The notes beneath the pieces are model-generated. The model did no database searches and was not told the origin of the DNA. It worked only from the letters and a program-made list of their open reading frames with translations. Below, piece after piece: positions 29,202 to 38,215 of a stretch of 64,000 nt of DNA. Origin of the DNA: Pseudonocardia sp. EC080619-01 (GTDB lineage Bacteria; Actinomycetota; Actinomycetes; Mycobacteriales; Pseudonocardiaceae); contig NZ_CP012184.1 of NCBI RefSeq assembly GCF_001420995.1, positions 6,060,501 through 6,124,500 of the forward strand. Reading direction: 5' to 3'. Positions within the stretch are counted from its first letter, which is position 1; each line of letters opens with the position of its first letter. A program made the position numbers and the translations under genes.

Positions 29202-29939
29202 ATGAGCACGGACCCGGGCACCCGCCCGACGACACCGCGCCGCACCCTGCGCTGGCAGGCCGCCACCGTCCTGGGGATCCGGGACGAGGCCCCGGCGGTC
29301 CGGACCTTCACCCTCGGCCTGGAGGAGCCCGCCCACCACCTGCCGGGCCAGTACTACGTCCTGCGGCTCACCGCCGAGGACGGCTACACCGCCCAGCGGT
29401 CGTACTCGGTCGCCTCCGCCCCGGACGGGCGCCCCGAGATCGACCTGACCGTCGAGCGCCTCGACGACGGCGAGGTCTCGGAGTTCCTGCACGACGTCGT
29501 CGTCCCCGGGGACGTGCTGGAGGTGCGCGGCCCCGTCGGCGGCTGGTTCGCCTGGACCGGGGACTCCCCCGCGCTGCTGGTCGGCGGCGGGTCCGGGCAG
29601 GTCCCGCTCACCGCGATGCTGCGGCACGCCCGCGCCGCCGGACGTCCCGACCTGGTGCGGATGATCCTGTCCGTGCGGACCCCGAGCGACCTCTACTACG
29701 GCGACGAACTCCACGTGCCGCAGGTGACGCCGGTGTTCACCCGCACCGCGCCGGACGGTTCGGCCCGCCCGGCGGGCCGGCTCGTACTCGACGACGTCGC
29801 ACCGCTCGTCCGCGGCGGGGAGACCGCCTACGTGTGCGGCTCCCCCGCGTTCGCCGACGCCGCCGCGGCGCTGCTGGCCGAGGCCGGCGTGCCCGACGAC
29901 GCGATCCGGATCGAGCAGTTCGGCCCCACCGGCAGCTGA
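29202..29939 (+). CDS. FAD/NAD(P)-binding ferredoxin-reductase-like protein
   Basis: 245 residues. The FAD domain carries RSYSVAS (flavin phosphate loop), after LPGQYYVLRL. The NAD domain has LLVGGGSGQVPLTAMLRHA and ends with AYVCGSPAFADAAAALL and EQFGPTGS. No [2Fe-2S] domain is attached. It transfers electrons from NAD(P)H to a partner, most likely the molybdoenzyme encoded 8 bp upstream. ATG at 29202, with GAGGG a few bases before it. Confidence 0.9.
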   Translation: MSTDPGTRPTTPRRTLRWQAATVLGIRDEAPAVRTFTLGLEEPAHHLPGQYYVLRLTAEDGYTAQRSYSVASAPDGRPEIDLTVERLDDGEVSEFLHDVVVPGDVLEVRGPVGGWFAWTGDSPALLVGGGSGQVPLTAMLRHARAAGRPDLVRMILSVRTPSDLYYGDELHVPQVTPVFTRTAPDGSARPAGRLVLDDVAPLVRGGETAYVCGSPAFADAAAALLAEAGVPDDAIRIEQFGPTGS

Positions 29940-30142
29940 TCCGTCCCGGACCTGGCACTCCCCCGGGTAGCCGACCGGCGGCACCCACACAGCGGGCAGA
30001 CCGCTCCCCATGCTCACGCAACGTGATTGAGATAGGTCACCTCGAACGCTGTCGGCGTAACACGATCGGGTTTCCGGACCGACGTACCGGGAGCACCACG
30101 GCCTCGTGACCGGAGCGCTCCCCAGCAGCTCCCCCAAGGAGA
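29940..30142 (+). promoter_or_regulatory. Promoter region of the Pls-like NRPS operon
   Basis: A 203-bp intergenic segment, AT-richer in 30020-30070. It includes a loose inverted repeat GTGA-N10-TCAC around 30023-30040. The ribosome site AAGGAG ends one base before the annotated ATG at 30143, which is too close. A TTG codon at 30149 is better spaced and may be the true start. I see no confident -10/-35 pair. Confidence 0.4.
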
Positions 30143-33100
30143 ATGACCTTGACGTTGTCCCCGCCCCGGGCGGGCACCGAGACACGCCCGGCTCCGGCCG
30201 GACCGCCCCACCCCGATCGGCTGCACCGCTTCTTCGAGGCGTCGGTGGCCCGCCGCCCCGACGCCGTCGCCCTCCAGGACGGCGCCCTGGAGCTGACCTA
30301 CGCCGAGCTCGACGCCCGTGCGGCGCAGCTCGCCCGGTACCTGGCGCGGGGTGCCGGGCCGGGGCGCCGGGTCGGGATCCTGCTGCACCGCAGCTGGCGG
30401 ACCTACGCGGTGCTCCTCGCCGTGCTGAAGACCGGTGCGGCGTTCGTGCCGATCGACCCGGCCGCGCCCGCCGACCGGGTCGTCTACATCCGTGACGACG
30501 CCGGGCTCGACCTGCTCGTCACCACCTCGGACCTCGCCGAGGAGCTGCCCCGCGACCGGGTCGTGCCGCTGGACCTGTGCGCCGCCGAGGTCGCCGCGCT
30601 GCCGCGGCACCCGCTCGAGCCCGTCCGGCCCGGCGCGGACCCGCTCGCGTACATCATCTACACCTCGGGCTCCAGCGGCCGCCCCAAGGGCGTCGCCGTC
30701 GCGCACCCCAGCATCTGCAACTTCGTGCACGTCATCACCCAGGTGTACGACGTCCGCCCGCACGACCGCGTCTACCAGGGCATGACGATCTCGTTCGACT
30801 TCTCCATCGAGGAGATCTGGACGACCTTCGCCGCCGGCGCGACCCTCGTCGTGGGGCCCACCGACTCCCGCCGGATCGGCGCCGAGCTGGGCGACTTCCT
30901 CGCCGACACCGGCGTCACCGTGATGTGCTGCGTCCCCACGCTGCTCGCCACGATCCCGCGCGAGCTGCCCGCGCTGCGGACCCTGCTCGTCGGTGGCGAG
31001 GCGTGCCCGGCCGGGCTGGTCGAGCGCTGGGCGCGGCCGGGCCGCCGGATGCTCAACACCTACGGCCCGACCGAGGCGACCGTCACCGCGACCTGGGGCG
31101 AGCTGGTGCCCGGCCGCGCGGTCACCATCGGCCGACCGGTGCCCACCTACTCGGTGGTGATCCTCGACGACGCCCTGCGCGAGGTCCCCCGCGGCGAGGT
31201 CGGCGAGATCTGCATCGGCGGACCGGGCGTCGCCGTCGGGTACGTGAACCTGCCGGAGAAGACCGCCGACCGGTTCGTCCGGCACCCCGCGGCACCGCCG
31301 AACGGCGACGGCCGCCTCTACCGCACCGGCGACCTCGGCCGCATCGACGACCACGGCGAGATCGTCTACCTGGGCCGGGCCGACGACGAGGTCAAGATCC
31401 GCGGCCACCGGGTGGACCTCGGCGAGATCGAGAGCGTCGCCCTGGAGCGCGCCGACGTCGAGAGCGCCGTCGCGGCCCTGACGAAGCCCGGGGACGGCAC
31501 CGGCGAGGAGCTCGTCGTCCACGTCGTGCCCGCGGCCGGGCCGGGCGGGCCGGTGGACCGAGCAGCCCTGCACGAGCTGCTCCGGACCCGGCTGCCCGAG
31601 TACATGGTCCCCGGGTACCTGGAGGTGCTCGACCGGCTGCCGATGATGCCCAGCGGCAAGGTCGACCGGCCGAAGCTGCCCGCACCGTCCGGGCCGCGGA
31701 TCGTCGTGACGGACGGGCCGGTGGTCGACCCCGCGACGGAGCTGGAGACCCGGGTCCGGTCGGTGCTCGCCGAGGCGCTGTCGCTGGAACCGCACCTGGT
31801 CTCGGTCACCGCCGACTTCTTCGACGAGCTCGGCGGCCACTCGCTCCTCGCCGCCCGCGTCGTCACCCTGCTGCGGGAGCGCGGCGTCGGGCGCAGCCCG
31901 GCCGTGCGCGACCTCTACGAGAACCCGGACGCCCGCGCGCTGGCCGCCGCGCTCGACCCGGACGCCGGCACCGGCACCGGGGGCACGCCCGGCTCGGTCC
32001 CGCCGCCGCCGCGCCCGGAGCCGCTGCGGCACTCGCGGCGCCGCTACTCCGCCGCCGGTGCCGCGCAGGCCGGGTCCCTGTTCGTGCTCATGCTGGTGAT
32101 GACGCTGCCGGCCGCCGGGGTCTACGCCTGGCACGGCGGCCGCGTCGCCCCGGACGTGCTGGCCCAGCTCGCGCTCGGCGCCACCGCGGTCTTCCTGCTG
32201 CAGCGCTGGCTGCTGGCGCCGCTCGCGGTGCGGGCGCTGAGCGCGGGCGTCCGTCCCGGGCGCTACCCGATGTGGGGGCGGGTGCACCTGCGGTTGTGGG
32301 CGGCGGACCTGCTGCTGTCGATGTCCCCGCTGCCGGTGCTCTCCGGTGGCCCGCTCGCGCCCGGCTACCTGCGGATGCTCGGGGCCCGCGCGGGCCGCGA
32401 CGTCCACCTGGGCAGCTCGGTGCTGTCGCTGCCGCGGATGCTGCACCTCGGCCACGGCGCCACCGTCGGGCACAGCGCGGCGCTGCGCCCGTGGACGGCC
32501 GCGGACGGCTGGATCACCGTCGCCCCGATCATGATCGGCGAGGGCGCCCACGTCGGGGCCGGCTCGGTCGTCGAACCGGGCGCGGTCATCGGTGCCGACG
32601 CCGTCCTGGGCGAGCAGTCGGCGGTGGCGGCCGACCAGCTGGTCCCGCCCGGCGAGCACTGGGCCGGGTCGCCCTCGGCGCCGGACGCGGCCGACGCCGC
32701 CGTCGCCGAGCTGTCCGAGCGCGGGCCCGCACCGGCGTGGACCCGGGCGCAGATGGCCGCCGCGGCCGCCGGTGTCGCCGCCCTCGAACTGGTCGCGCTG
32801 GCGTCGCTCGTCCCGGCGGTGCTGCTGGTGTGGACGTCGCTGCTGTTCTTCGGCGACGGCCCCGCGCTGGCCGTCGCGGTCGCCGTCGGCCCGGTGTTCG
32901 TGGTGACCGTCTGCGTGCTCGTCGCGCTCGGCCGCCGGATCGTCCGGCCCCGCACCGGGCCGGGCGTGTTCCCCGCGCGGTCCGCGCTGGGACTGCGCAA
33001 GTGGTTCGGCGACAAGCTGCTCGAGATGAGCCTGGCCTACACCAACTCGCTGTACTCCACGCTCTACACGGTCGGCTGGCTGCGGCTGCTCGGCGCCCGG

Positions 33101-34648
33101 ATCGAGCGCGGCGCCGAGGTCTCCACGGCATCGCACATCGACCCCGAGATGCTCACGATCGCGCAGGGCTCGTTCGTCGCCGACATGGCCAGCGTCGGCA
33201 GCGCCACCTTCCACAACGGCTGGATGGTCCGCCGTCCGACGCTGGTGGGCCGGCGGGCGTTCGTCGGGAACGCCGCCGTCGTCCCGGCCGGGTCGGAACT
33301 GGGCGACGAGTCGCTGGTCGGGGTCGCCACGGTGCCGCCGACGTCCGGCGTCCCGCGTGACACCACCTGGCTCGGGTCCCCCGCGATGCACCTACCGGTC
33401 CGGCAGGACTCCGGCGACCACCCCGAGAGCATGACGTTCGCGCCGTCGCGGCGGCGGGTCGCGGAGCGGCTCGGGATCGAGTTCCTGCGTGCCACGCTGC
33501 CCGCGTCGGCGATCTCCGTGTCGCTCTACCTGTTCCTGCAGGGCCTGTCCGACGTCGCACGGACCGCCCCGGCGTGGGCGGTGGTGCTCGCGGCGCCCGC
33601 TCTCGCGCTCGGCACCGCGCTGCTGCTGGTGCTGCTGGTCGCGGCCGTGAAGTGGCTGGTCGTCGGCACCTACCGGCCGCGCCGGGAACCGCTGTGGAGC
33701 CGGTTCGTGCGCCGCTCGGAGTTCGTCACCGGCCTCTACGAGGCGTCCGCGGTCCCCGGGCTGCTGACGATGCTGTCCGGGACCCCGCTGCTGCCCCCGA
33801 TGCTGCGGCTGCTCGGCGCCCGGATCGGGCGGCGGACGTGCGTGTCGACCACCTACCTCACCGAGTTCGACCTCGTGGTGATCGGCGACGACGCCGTGGT
33901 CGGCCGGGACGTCTCCCTGCAGACCCACCTGTTCGAGGACCGGGTCATGAAGATGTCGACGGTCACCGTCGGCCCCGGCGCCTCGGTCGGCGACCGCGCG
34001 ATCGTGCTCTACGACGCCGTCGTCGGCGCCGGGACCCGGCTGGACCCGCTGTCGCTGGTGATGAAGGGCGAGCACCTGCCCGACGGCACGCGCTGGCGCG
34101 GCATCACCGCGCAGGCCGTGCTCGACGCGCCGGCGGAGCCGCTCCCCGCCCTCCCGGCGCCGGACCCGGAGCGGACCACCCGGATCGCCCCCGTCACCGA
34201 CCACGCCGACCCGGAGCGGACGACCGCGCTCGCGCGGGTCGGCGGGGCACCCGACCCGGGCCGCACGGTGCGGCTCCGTTCGGTGCAGGCGGCCCGGTCG
34301 GCGCCGCGGCGGTCGGGTGGCGACACCGTGCGCCGGGCCCCGGCCGTCCCGGCCGCGCGCCGGCCCGAGGAGGCACCCGCGGAGGCACCCGTGGAGGCGA
34401 CGGCCCGGCAGGCGCCCGTCGTCCCCGCAACGTCCGGTCCGGGGCCGCAGCGGGTCCCGGTCCCGGCTCCACGGCACGCGAGCCGGTCCGGCCCTCCGGC
34501 CCCGGCCTCCCGGCCCGCCCCGCCGGCGGCGCCCGGTCCGCGGCGTCCCGGTGCCGGGCAGGGCCGGCACCGCCGGGGCCCCGCGCAGGAGGCCTCCCGG
34601 CCGTCGCCGGGACCGGCGGGCGACCGCCCCGGGCCGGACCCGCGGTGA
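30143..34648 (+). CDS. Pls/PosA-family membrane NRPS (epsilon-poly-lysine-synthetase type)
   Basis: 1501 residues. The adenylation domain (~25-520) has YIIYTSGSSGRPKGVAVAHP, NTYGPTEATVTATWGEL, YRTGDLGRIDDHGEIVYLGR, and the C-terminal Lys in PSGKVDRPKLP. A carrier domain has FFDELGGHSLLAARV, with Ser near 565. There is no condensation or thioesterase domain. Instead come six or so membrane segments interleaved with three related C-terminal modules containing hexapeptide beta-helix repeats (LGSSVLSLPRM..., then IERGAEVSTASHIDPEM..., then IGRRTCVSTTYLTEF...). This is the architecture of Pls, which polymerises lysine through its side-chain amine. A hand-read specificity code is D-F-E-C-L-G-T-V-T-K; the Glu suggests a basic amino acid but does not prove it. 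The last ~160 residues are a Pro/Arg/Ala-rich tail. It is coupled by GTGA to the next gene. Confidence 0.9.
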   Translation: MTLTLSPPRAGTETRPAPAGPPHPDRLHRFFEASVARRPDAVALQDGALELTYAELDARAAQLARYLARGAGPGRRVGILLHRSWRTYAVLLAVLKTGAAFVPIDPAAPADRVVYIRDDAGLDLLVTTSDLAEELPRDRVVPLDLCAAEVAALPRHPLEPVRPGADPLAYIIYTSGSSGRPKGVAVAHPSICNFVHVITQVYDVRPHDRVYQGMTISFDFSIEEIWTTFAAGATLVVGPTDSRRIGAELGDFLADTGVTVMCCVPTLLATIPRELPALRTLLVGGEACPAGLVERWARPGRRMLNTYGPTEATVTATWGELVPGRAVTIGRPVPTYSVVILDDALREVPRGEVGEICIGGPGVAVGYVNLPEKTADRFVRHPAAPPNGDGRLYRTGDLGRIDDHGEIVYLGRADDEVKIRGHRVDLGEIESVALERADVESAVAALTKPGDGTGEELVVHVVPAAGPGGPVDRAALHELLRTRLPEYMVPGYLEVLDRLPMMPSGKVDRPKLPAPSGPRIVVTDGPVVDPATELETRVRSVLAEALSLEPHLVSVTADFFDELGGHSLLAARVVTLLRERGVGRSPAVRDLYENPDARALAAALDPDAGTGTGGTPGSVPPPPRPEPLRHSRRRYSAAGAAQAGSLFVLMLVMTLPAAGVYAWHGGRVAPDVLAQLALGATAVFLLQRWLLAPLAVRALSAGVRPGRYPMWGRVHLRLWAADLLLSMSPLPVLSGGPLAPGYLRMLGARAGRDVHLGSSVLSLPRMLHLGHGATVGHSAALRPWTAADGWITVAPIMIGEGAHVGAGSVVEPGAVIGADAVLGEQSAVAADQLVPPGEHWAGSPSAPDAADAAVAELSERGPAPAWTRAQMAAAAAGVAALELVALASLVPAVLLVWTSLLFFGDGPALAVAVAVGPVFVVTVCVLVALGRRIVRPRTGPGVFPARSALGLRKWFGDKLLEMSLAYTNSLYSTLYTVGWLRLLGARIERGAEVSTASHIDPEMLTIAQGSFVADMASVGSATFHNGWMVRRPTLVGRRAFVGNAAVVPAGSELGDESLVGVATVPPTSGVPRDTTWLGSPAMHLPVRQDSGDHPESMTFAPSRRRVAERLGIEFLRATLPASAISVSLYLFLQGLSDVARTAPAWAVVLAAPALALGTALLLVLLVAAVKWLVVGTYRPRREPLWSRFVRRSEFVTGLYEASAVPGLLTMLSGTPLLPPMLRLLGARIGRRTCVSTTYLTEFDLVVIGDDAVVGRDVSLQTHLFEDRVMKMSTVTVGPGASVGDRAIVLYDAVVGAGTRLDPLSLVMKGEHLPDGTRWRGITAQAVLDAPAEPLPALPAPDPERTTRIAPVTDHADPERTTALARVGGAPDPGRTVRLRSVQAARSAPRRSGGDTVRRAPAVPAARRPEEAPAEAPVEATARQAPVVPATSGPGPQRVPVPAPRHASRSGPPAPASRPAPPAAPGPRRPGAGQGRHRRGPAQEASRPSPGPAGDRPGPDPR

Positions 34649-35343
34649 GGCTGCGCGACCTGGTCGGCGGCCCACGGCGGCCCTCCGGTGACCGGCCCCT
34701 CGCGCTGGTCTACCGCGGCCGGGCGAGCGTGCCCGGCTGCCCGGAGTCGGTGGCGGCGCTGCTGGCGTCGTCCCGGCACGGGTTCGACGTCCGGTTCGTC
34801 GGCCGCCGCGAGGACCTCCCCCTGACCGCGGAGACCCTGGCCGGCGCCGCCCTGTACGCCCAGCCCGGCGGCGGGACGCTCGACGCGGCCTGGCGCCGGA
34901 TGCGCAGCGCCCGCGGCCCGGTCCGCAAGTTCGTCGCGGGCGGGGGCCGCTACCTGGGCTTCTGCCTCGGCGCGTACCTGGCCGGGGCGACACCGGGCTT
35001 CGGGCTGCTGCCCGGGGACACCGACCGGTGGATCGGCCGGCCCGGCGCCACCGTCGGCCACGACGGCGACGCCGTCGTCCGGGTCGACTGGCGCGGCCGC
35101 GACCGGGCGCTCTACTTCCAGGACGGGCCCCGCTTCCTGCTCGACGCGGACGCCGGCGGCACCGTGCTGGCCCGCTACCCCGACCACGAGGTCGCCGCCG
35201 CCGTGACGCCGTTCGGCGCCGGCCGGGTCGGCGTCGTCGGCCCGCACCCCGAGGCGGGGCCCGACTGGTTCGACGACGCCGGGCTCCCCCGCACCGACGC
35301 GCGCGACCTCGGCCTGCAACTGATCGACGAGGTGATGGCGTGA
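34645..35343 (+). CDS. BPL_N / class I glutamine-amidotransferase-like protein
   Basis: 232 residues. RPLALVYRGRASVPGCPESV opens the domain. YAQPGGGTLDAAWRRM and RYLGFCLGAYLAGATPGFGLL carry a nucleophile-elbow-like Cys (GFCLGAY), as in the biotin-protein-ligase N-terminal (BPL_N) family of amidotransferase-fold proteins. The C-terminal part ends VVGPHPEAGPDWFDDAGL. GTG start overlapping the NRPS stop by 4 bases; its own stop overlaps the next GTG. It may amidate or hydrolyse the NRPS product, but no function is established for this association; the call is by fold. Confidence 0.8.
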   Translation: MRLRDLVGGPRRPSGDRPLALVYRGRASVPGCPESVAALLASSRHGFDVRFVGRREDLPLTAETLAGAALYAQPGGGTLDAAWRRMRSARGPVRKFVAGGGRYLGFCLGAYLAGATPGFGLLPGDTDRWIGRPGATVGHDGDAVVRVDWRGRDRALYFQDGPRFLLDADAGGTVLARYPDHEVAAAVTPFGAGRVGVVGPHPEAGPDWFDDAGLPRTDARDLGLQLIDEVMA

Positions 35344-36704
35344 CCCGACCGACCCCCGACGCCGAACGGACCGTCCCGGCACTGCAGCCGGTCCGGCTGC
35401 CGGAGCAGCGCGCGGTCCCCGCCCCACGGCCGCGACCGGACCGGGCACCGGACGGGAACCGGTCCGGGAACCGGCTGATCGGCGTCGACGCCGCCCGTGG
35501 TGTCGCGCTGCTGGGGATCGTCGCGGTGCACGCTCTCGTCGAGACCACCGACGACGGCGTCCCCACCCCCAGCTACCTGATCTTCGGCGGCCGGTCCGCG
35601 GCGTTGTTCGCACTGCTCGCGGGGGTGTCGTTCGCGTTCCTGACCGCGCGGGCCCGGGTCCGACCCGGACCGGACCTGGCGGCGGCCGCGGCGTCGCTCG
35701 CCACCCGCGCGGGGATGCTGATGCTGGTCGGGCTGGCGCTGAGCTGGACCGACCCGACGATCGCCGCGCTGATCCTGCCGTACTACGCGGTGGCGTTCCT
35801 GCTGGCGATCCCGCTGGTCGCCGTCCCGACGCGGGTGCTCGCGCCGCTCGCGGTGCTGCTCTGTGCCGGGGTGCCGGTGCTGTCGCACCTGGTGCGGCCT
35901 GCGCTTCCCGATCCGTCGCTGGCGAACCCGTCGCTCGTCGAGATCGTCACCGACCCGGGCGGGGTGCTGTCCGAGCTGGCCGTGACCGGGGCCTACCCCG
36001 CGGTGCTGTGGGTGTCGTACATGGCGGTGGGGATCGTCGTCGGGCGGCTGCGGCTGTCGTCGCCGCGCACGGCGCTCGCGCTGCTCGGCGGGGGCACCGC
36101 CGTCGCCGTCGTCGCGACCGTGACGTCGATGTGGCTGCTCGGCCCGGGCGGCGGGTACGCCGCCATCGCCGCGGCGAGCCCGCCCGCGCTGCCGGCGTCC
36201 GCCCCGACGATCGCCGACGCCGTCGCCGGCTACCCCGACGGCGTCACCCCCACCACCACCTGGTGGTGGCTGGCGACGGTCGCCCCGCACTCCGGCACGC
36301 CGCTGGACGTGCTGCAGACCGCGGGCTCCGCGCTCGCGGTACTGGGGGCGGCGCTGCTGCTCGCGGGTGCCACGCACCGGGTGGTCGCACCGGTCGCCGG
36401 CGTCCTCGTCCGCCCGCTCGCCGCGGCCGGGTCGATGACGCTGACCTTCTACGTCGCCTCGATCCTGTTCATGAACTCCCCGCTGGACGTGTTCGACCCG
36501 GTCGAGGGCTACCTGTGGCAGATCGGCGTCGCCCTGGCCGCCGGGACGGCGTGGCGCCGCGCGGTCGGCCGCGGGCCGCTGGAGACGCTGGTCTCCGCAC
36601 CCGCGCACGCCGTGCGCGACCGGGTCCGGGCCCGTACCCGCGATCGGGTGGCACCCGCCGGTGCGCCGCGCTCGCCGATCGCTGCGGGCCGCGACCGCCG
36701 GTAG
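35340..36704 (+). CDS. Membrane acyltransferase-like protein (heparan-alpha-glucosaminide N-acetyltransferase / DUF418 type)
   Basis: 454 residues. A Pro/Arg-rich cytoplasmic N-terminus of ~40 residues precedes RLIGVDAARGVALLGIVAVHAL, the hallmark first helix of the HGSNAT/DUF1624-DUF418 superfamily. About ten hydrophobic segments follow, with short loops such as FGGRSAALFALLAGVSFAFL. The family includes acetyl-CoA-using membrane acetyltransferases. A plausible role is acylation of an amine on the NRPS product or on an envelope component. It is coupled by GTGA overlap to the amidotransferase-like gene. The TAG stop is part of a TAGCCT hexamer that may be the -10 element of the next gene. Confidence 0.82.
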   Translation: MTRPTPDAERTVPALQPVRLPEQRAVPAPRPRPDRAPDGNRSGNRLIGVDAARGVALLGIVAVHALVETTDDGVPTPSYLIFGGRSAALFALLAGVSFAFLTARARVRPGPDLAAAAASLATRAGMLMLVGLALSWTDPTIAALILPYYAVAFLLAIPLVAVPTRVLAPLAVLLCAGVPVLSHLVRPALPDPSLANPSLVEIVTDPGGVLSELAVTGAYPAVLWVSYMAVGIVVGRLRLSSPRTALALLGGGTAVAVVATVTSMWLLGPGGGYAAIAAASPPALPASAPTIADAVAGYPDGVTPTTTWWWLATVAPHSGTPLDVLQTAGSALAVLGAALLLAGATHRVVAPVAGVLVRPLAAAGSMTLTFYVASILFMNSPLDVFDPVEGYLWQIGVALAAGTAWRRAVGRGPLETLVSAPAHAVRDRVRARTRDRVAPAGAPRSPIAAGRDRR

Positions 36705-36707
36705 CCT
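36702..36707 (+). promoter_or_regulatory. Candidate -10 (TAGCCT) of the M1 aminopeptidase gene, leaderless spacing
   Basis: TAGCCT, overlapping the upstream stop codon, lies 7 bases before the ATG at 36715. No ribosome-binding site precedes that ATG, so a leaderless transcript is likely. Confidence 0.45.
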
Positions 36708-36714
36708 CGCGTCC

Positions 36715-38178
36715 ATGATCGACCTCACCCGGCGGTACCGCGGTCTCGCCGGGGTGGCGGTCGTCCTGGCGGTCGTCGGCGGCTGCGCGGCCGGTGTCCC
36801 GGACACCGACCGGGCGGCCCCGGCGCCCGACCGTCCGGTCGTCGACGCCACCCTGGACATGGCACCCGACCTGTCGTCGGCGACCGGCACCCAGACCGTC
36901 CGCTTCACCCCGGACACCCGGGTCTGCGAGCTGGTGTTCCGGCTCTGGGCGAACCGGCCGACCGCCTCCGAGGACGGCACGTCGTCGGAGGTCACCCGGG
37001 CGTCGGTCGGCGGGACGCCGGTCACCCCGCGGGTCGAGCAGGCGGGCGCCCCGGACGGTGCGCCCGGCACCCTGGTCGAGCTGCCGCTGCCGTCGTGCGC
37101 CGAGGCGGGCACCCCGGTGACGGCCGATCTCGGCTTCCGGCTCACGCTCGGCGCGGACTCCGCCGAGCGGATCGGGTACTCGCCGAGCGCCGGGACGGCC
37201 TGGCTCGGCAGCCCGCTGCCGGTGCTCGACCACGTCCGGGGCCGCGGCTGGGTGCGCGAGCCGGCACTGGACATCTCCGGCGAGACGGTCGTGTCGGAGG
37301 ACGTCCGGCTGAACTCGCTGGCCGTCACCTCGGGCGACGACCAGCAGGTCGCGGGCGTCGGCACCCCGACCGGGAGCAGCCCGGCGGCCCCGGGCCGCAC
37401 GACCCGCACCTTCACCGCCGACGCGATCCGCGACGTCGCGATCGCGGTGGGCGCCTACCGGATCACCGAGACGACGGTCGGCGGCACCCGGGTGCACGTC
37501 GCGCTCCCGGCGGCCGGCCGCGCCGGCGCCGGTGACGGTGAGAGCGGCGGCAGCGAGCAGGGTGGCGATCTCCGCGGGTCCGCCTCGGACTGGTCGGAGA
37601 GCGTCGCCGACAACCTGACCCGGCTCGAACAGCTCCTTGGCCCGCACCCGTATCCGGACCTGTGGGTGACGATCGTCCCCACCCAGAGCGACGGCGTCGA
37701 GTTCCCGACGCACGTCCAGTTCGGGGACGTCTCGAACGGCACCCGCCCGTCGCTGGTGGCCCACGAGCTCGCGCACATGTGGTTCTACGCGCTGGTCGGC
37801 AACGACCAGGCCCGCGACCCGTGGCTCGACGAGTCGTTCGCGACCTGGGCCCAGGCGATCGTCTCCGACCAGTTCGACTACTACCGCCTCGACAAGTACT
37901 CGGCCGGGTCGGACGGGCGGATCGGCGACCCGATGCGGGTGTGGGACCGCCGCGGCGGGTTCGACGGCTACGTCACCGGCGTCTACGACCAGGGCGCCGC
38001 CGCCCTGCTGGAGGGCCGCCGCCGGGTCGGAGCGGAGCGGTTCGACGAGGCGGTCCGCGGCTACCTCGACGCGAACGCGCACCGGGTCGCCGGGCCCGCC
38101 GACGTCGAGCGCGCGTTCGCCGGCCTGCCACCGGTGCTCGACGTCCTCCGCGAGCACGGAGCCTTCACGCAGTCCTGA
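36715..38178 (+). CDS. M1-family zinc metallopeptidase lipoprotein
   Basis: 487 residues. The signal peptide ends VVGGC with Cys24, a lipoprotein anchor. The N-terminal beta domain (~40-230) is followed by the catalytic domain with HELAHMWF, 18 residues, and Glu in WLDESFATW, exactly the HExxH-X18-E zinc site of M1 aminopeptidases. GVEFPTHVQF is the GxMEN-like substrate-binding strand. It should cleave N-terminal residues from peptides outside the membrane. Its position directly after the Pls-like NRPS operon recalls the zinc aminopeptidases that degrade epsilon-poly-lysine in Streptomyces; a product-degrading or self-protection role is inferred. No good ribosome site. Confidence 0.92.
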   Translation: MIDLTRRYRGLAGVAVVLAVVGGCAAGVPDTDRAAPAPDRPVVDATLDMAPDLSSATGTQTVRFTPDTRVCELVFRLWANRPTASEDGTSSEVTRASVGGTPVTPRVEQAGAPDGAPGTLVELPLPSCAEAGTPVTADLGFRLTLGADSAERIGYSPSAGTAWLGSPLPVLDHVRGRGWVREPALDISGETVVSEDVRLNSLAVTSGDDQQVAGVGTPTGSSPAAPGRTTRTFTADAIRDVAIAVGAYRITETTVGGTRVHVALPAAGRAGAGDGESGGSEQGGDLRGSASDWSESVADNLTRLEQLLGPHPYPDLWVTIVPTQSDGVEFPTHVQFGDVSNGTRPSLVAHELAHMWFYALVGNDQARDPWLDESFATWAQAIVSDQFDYYRLDKYSAGSDGRIGDPMRVWDRRGGFDGYVTGVYDQGAAALLEGRRRVGAERFDEAVRGYLDANAHRVAGPADVERAFAGLPPVLDVLREHGAFTQS

Positions 38179-38215
38179 GTGGCGGGCCCCACCCCGGCCC
38201 CGGCCCCCGTCGATC

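Noticed and set aside
30014..33391. Minus-strand ORF of over 1100 residues opposite the NRPS
   Set aside because: Antisense to the adenylation and membrane domains, which have intact motifs; the ORF has none.
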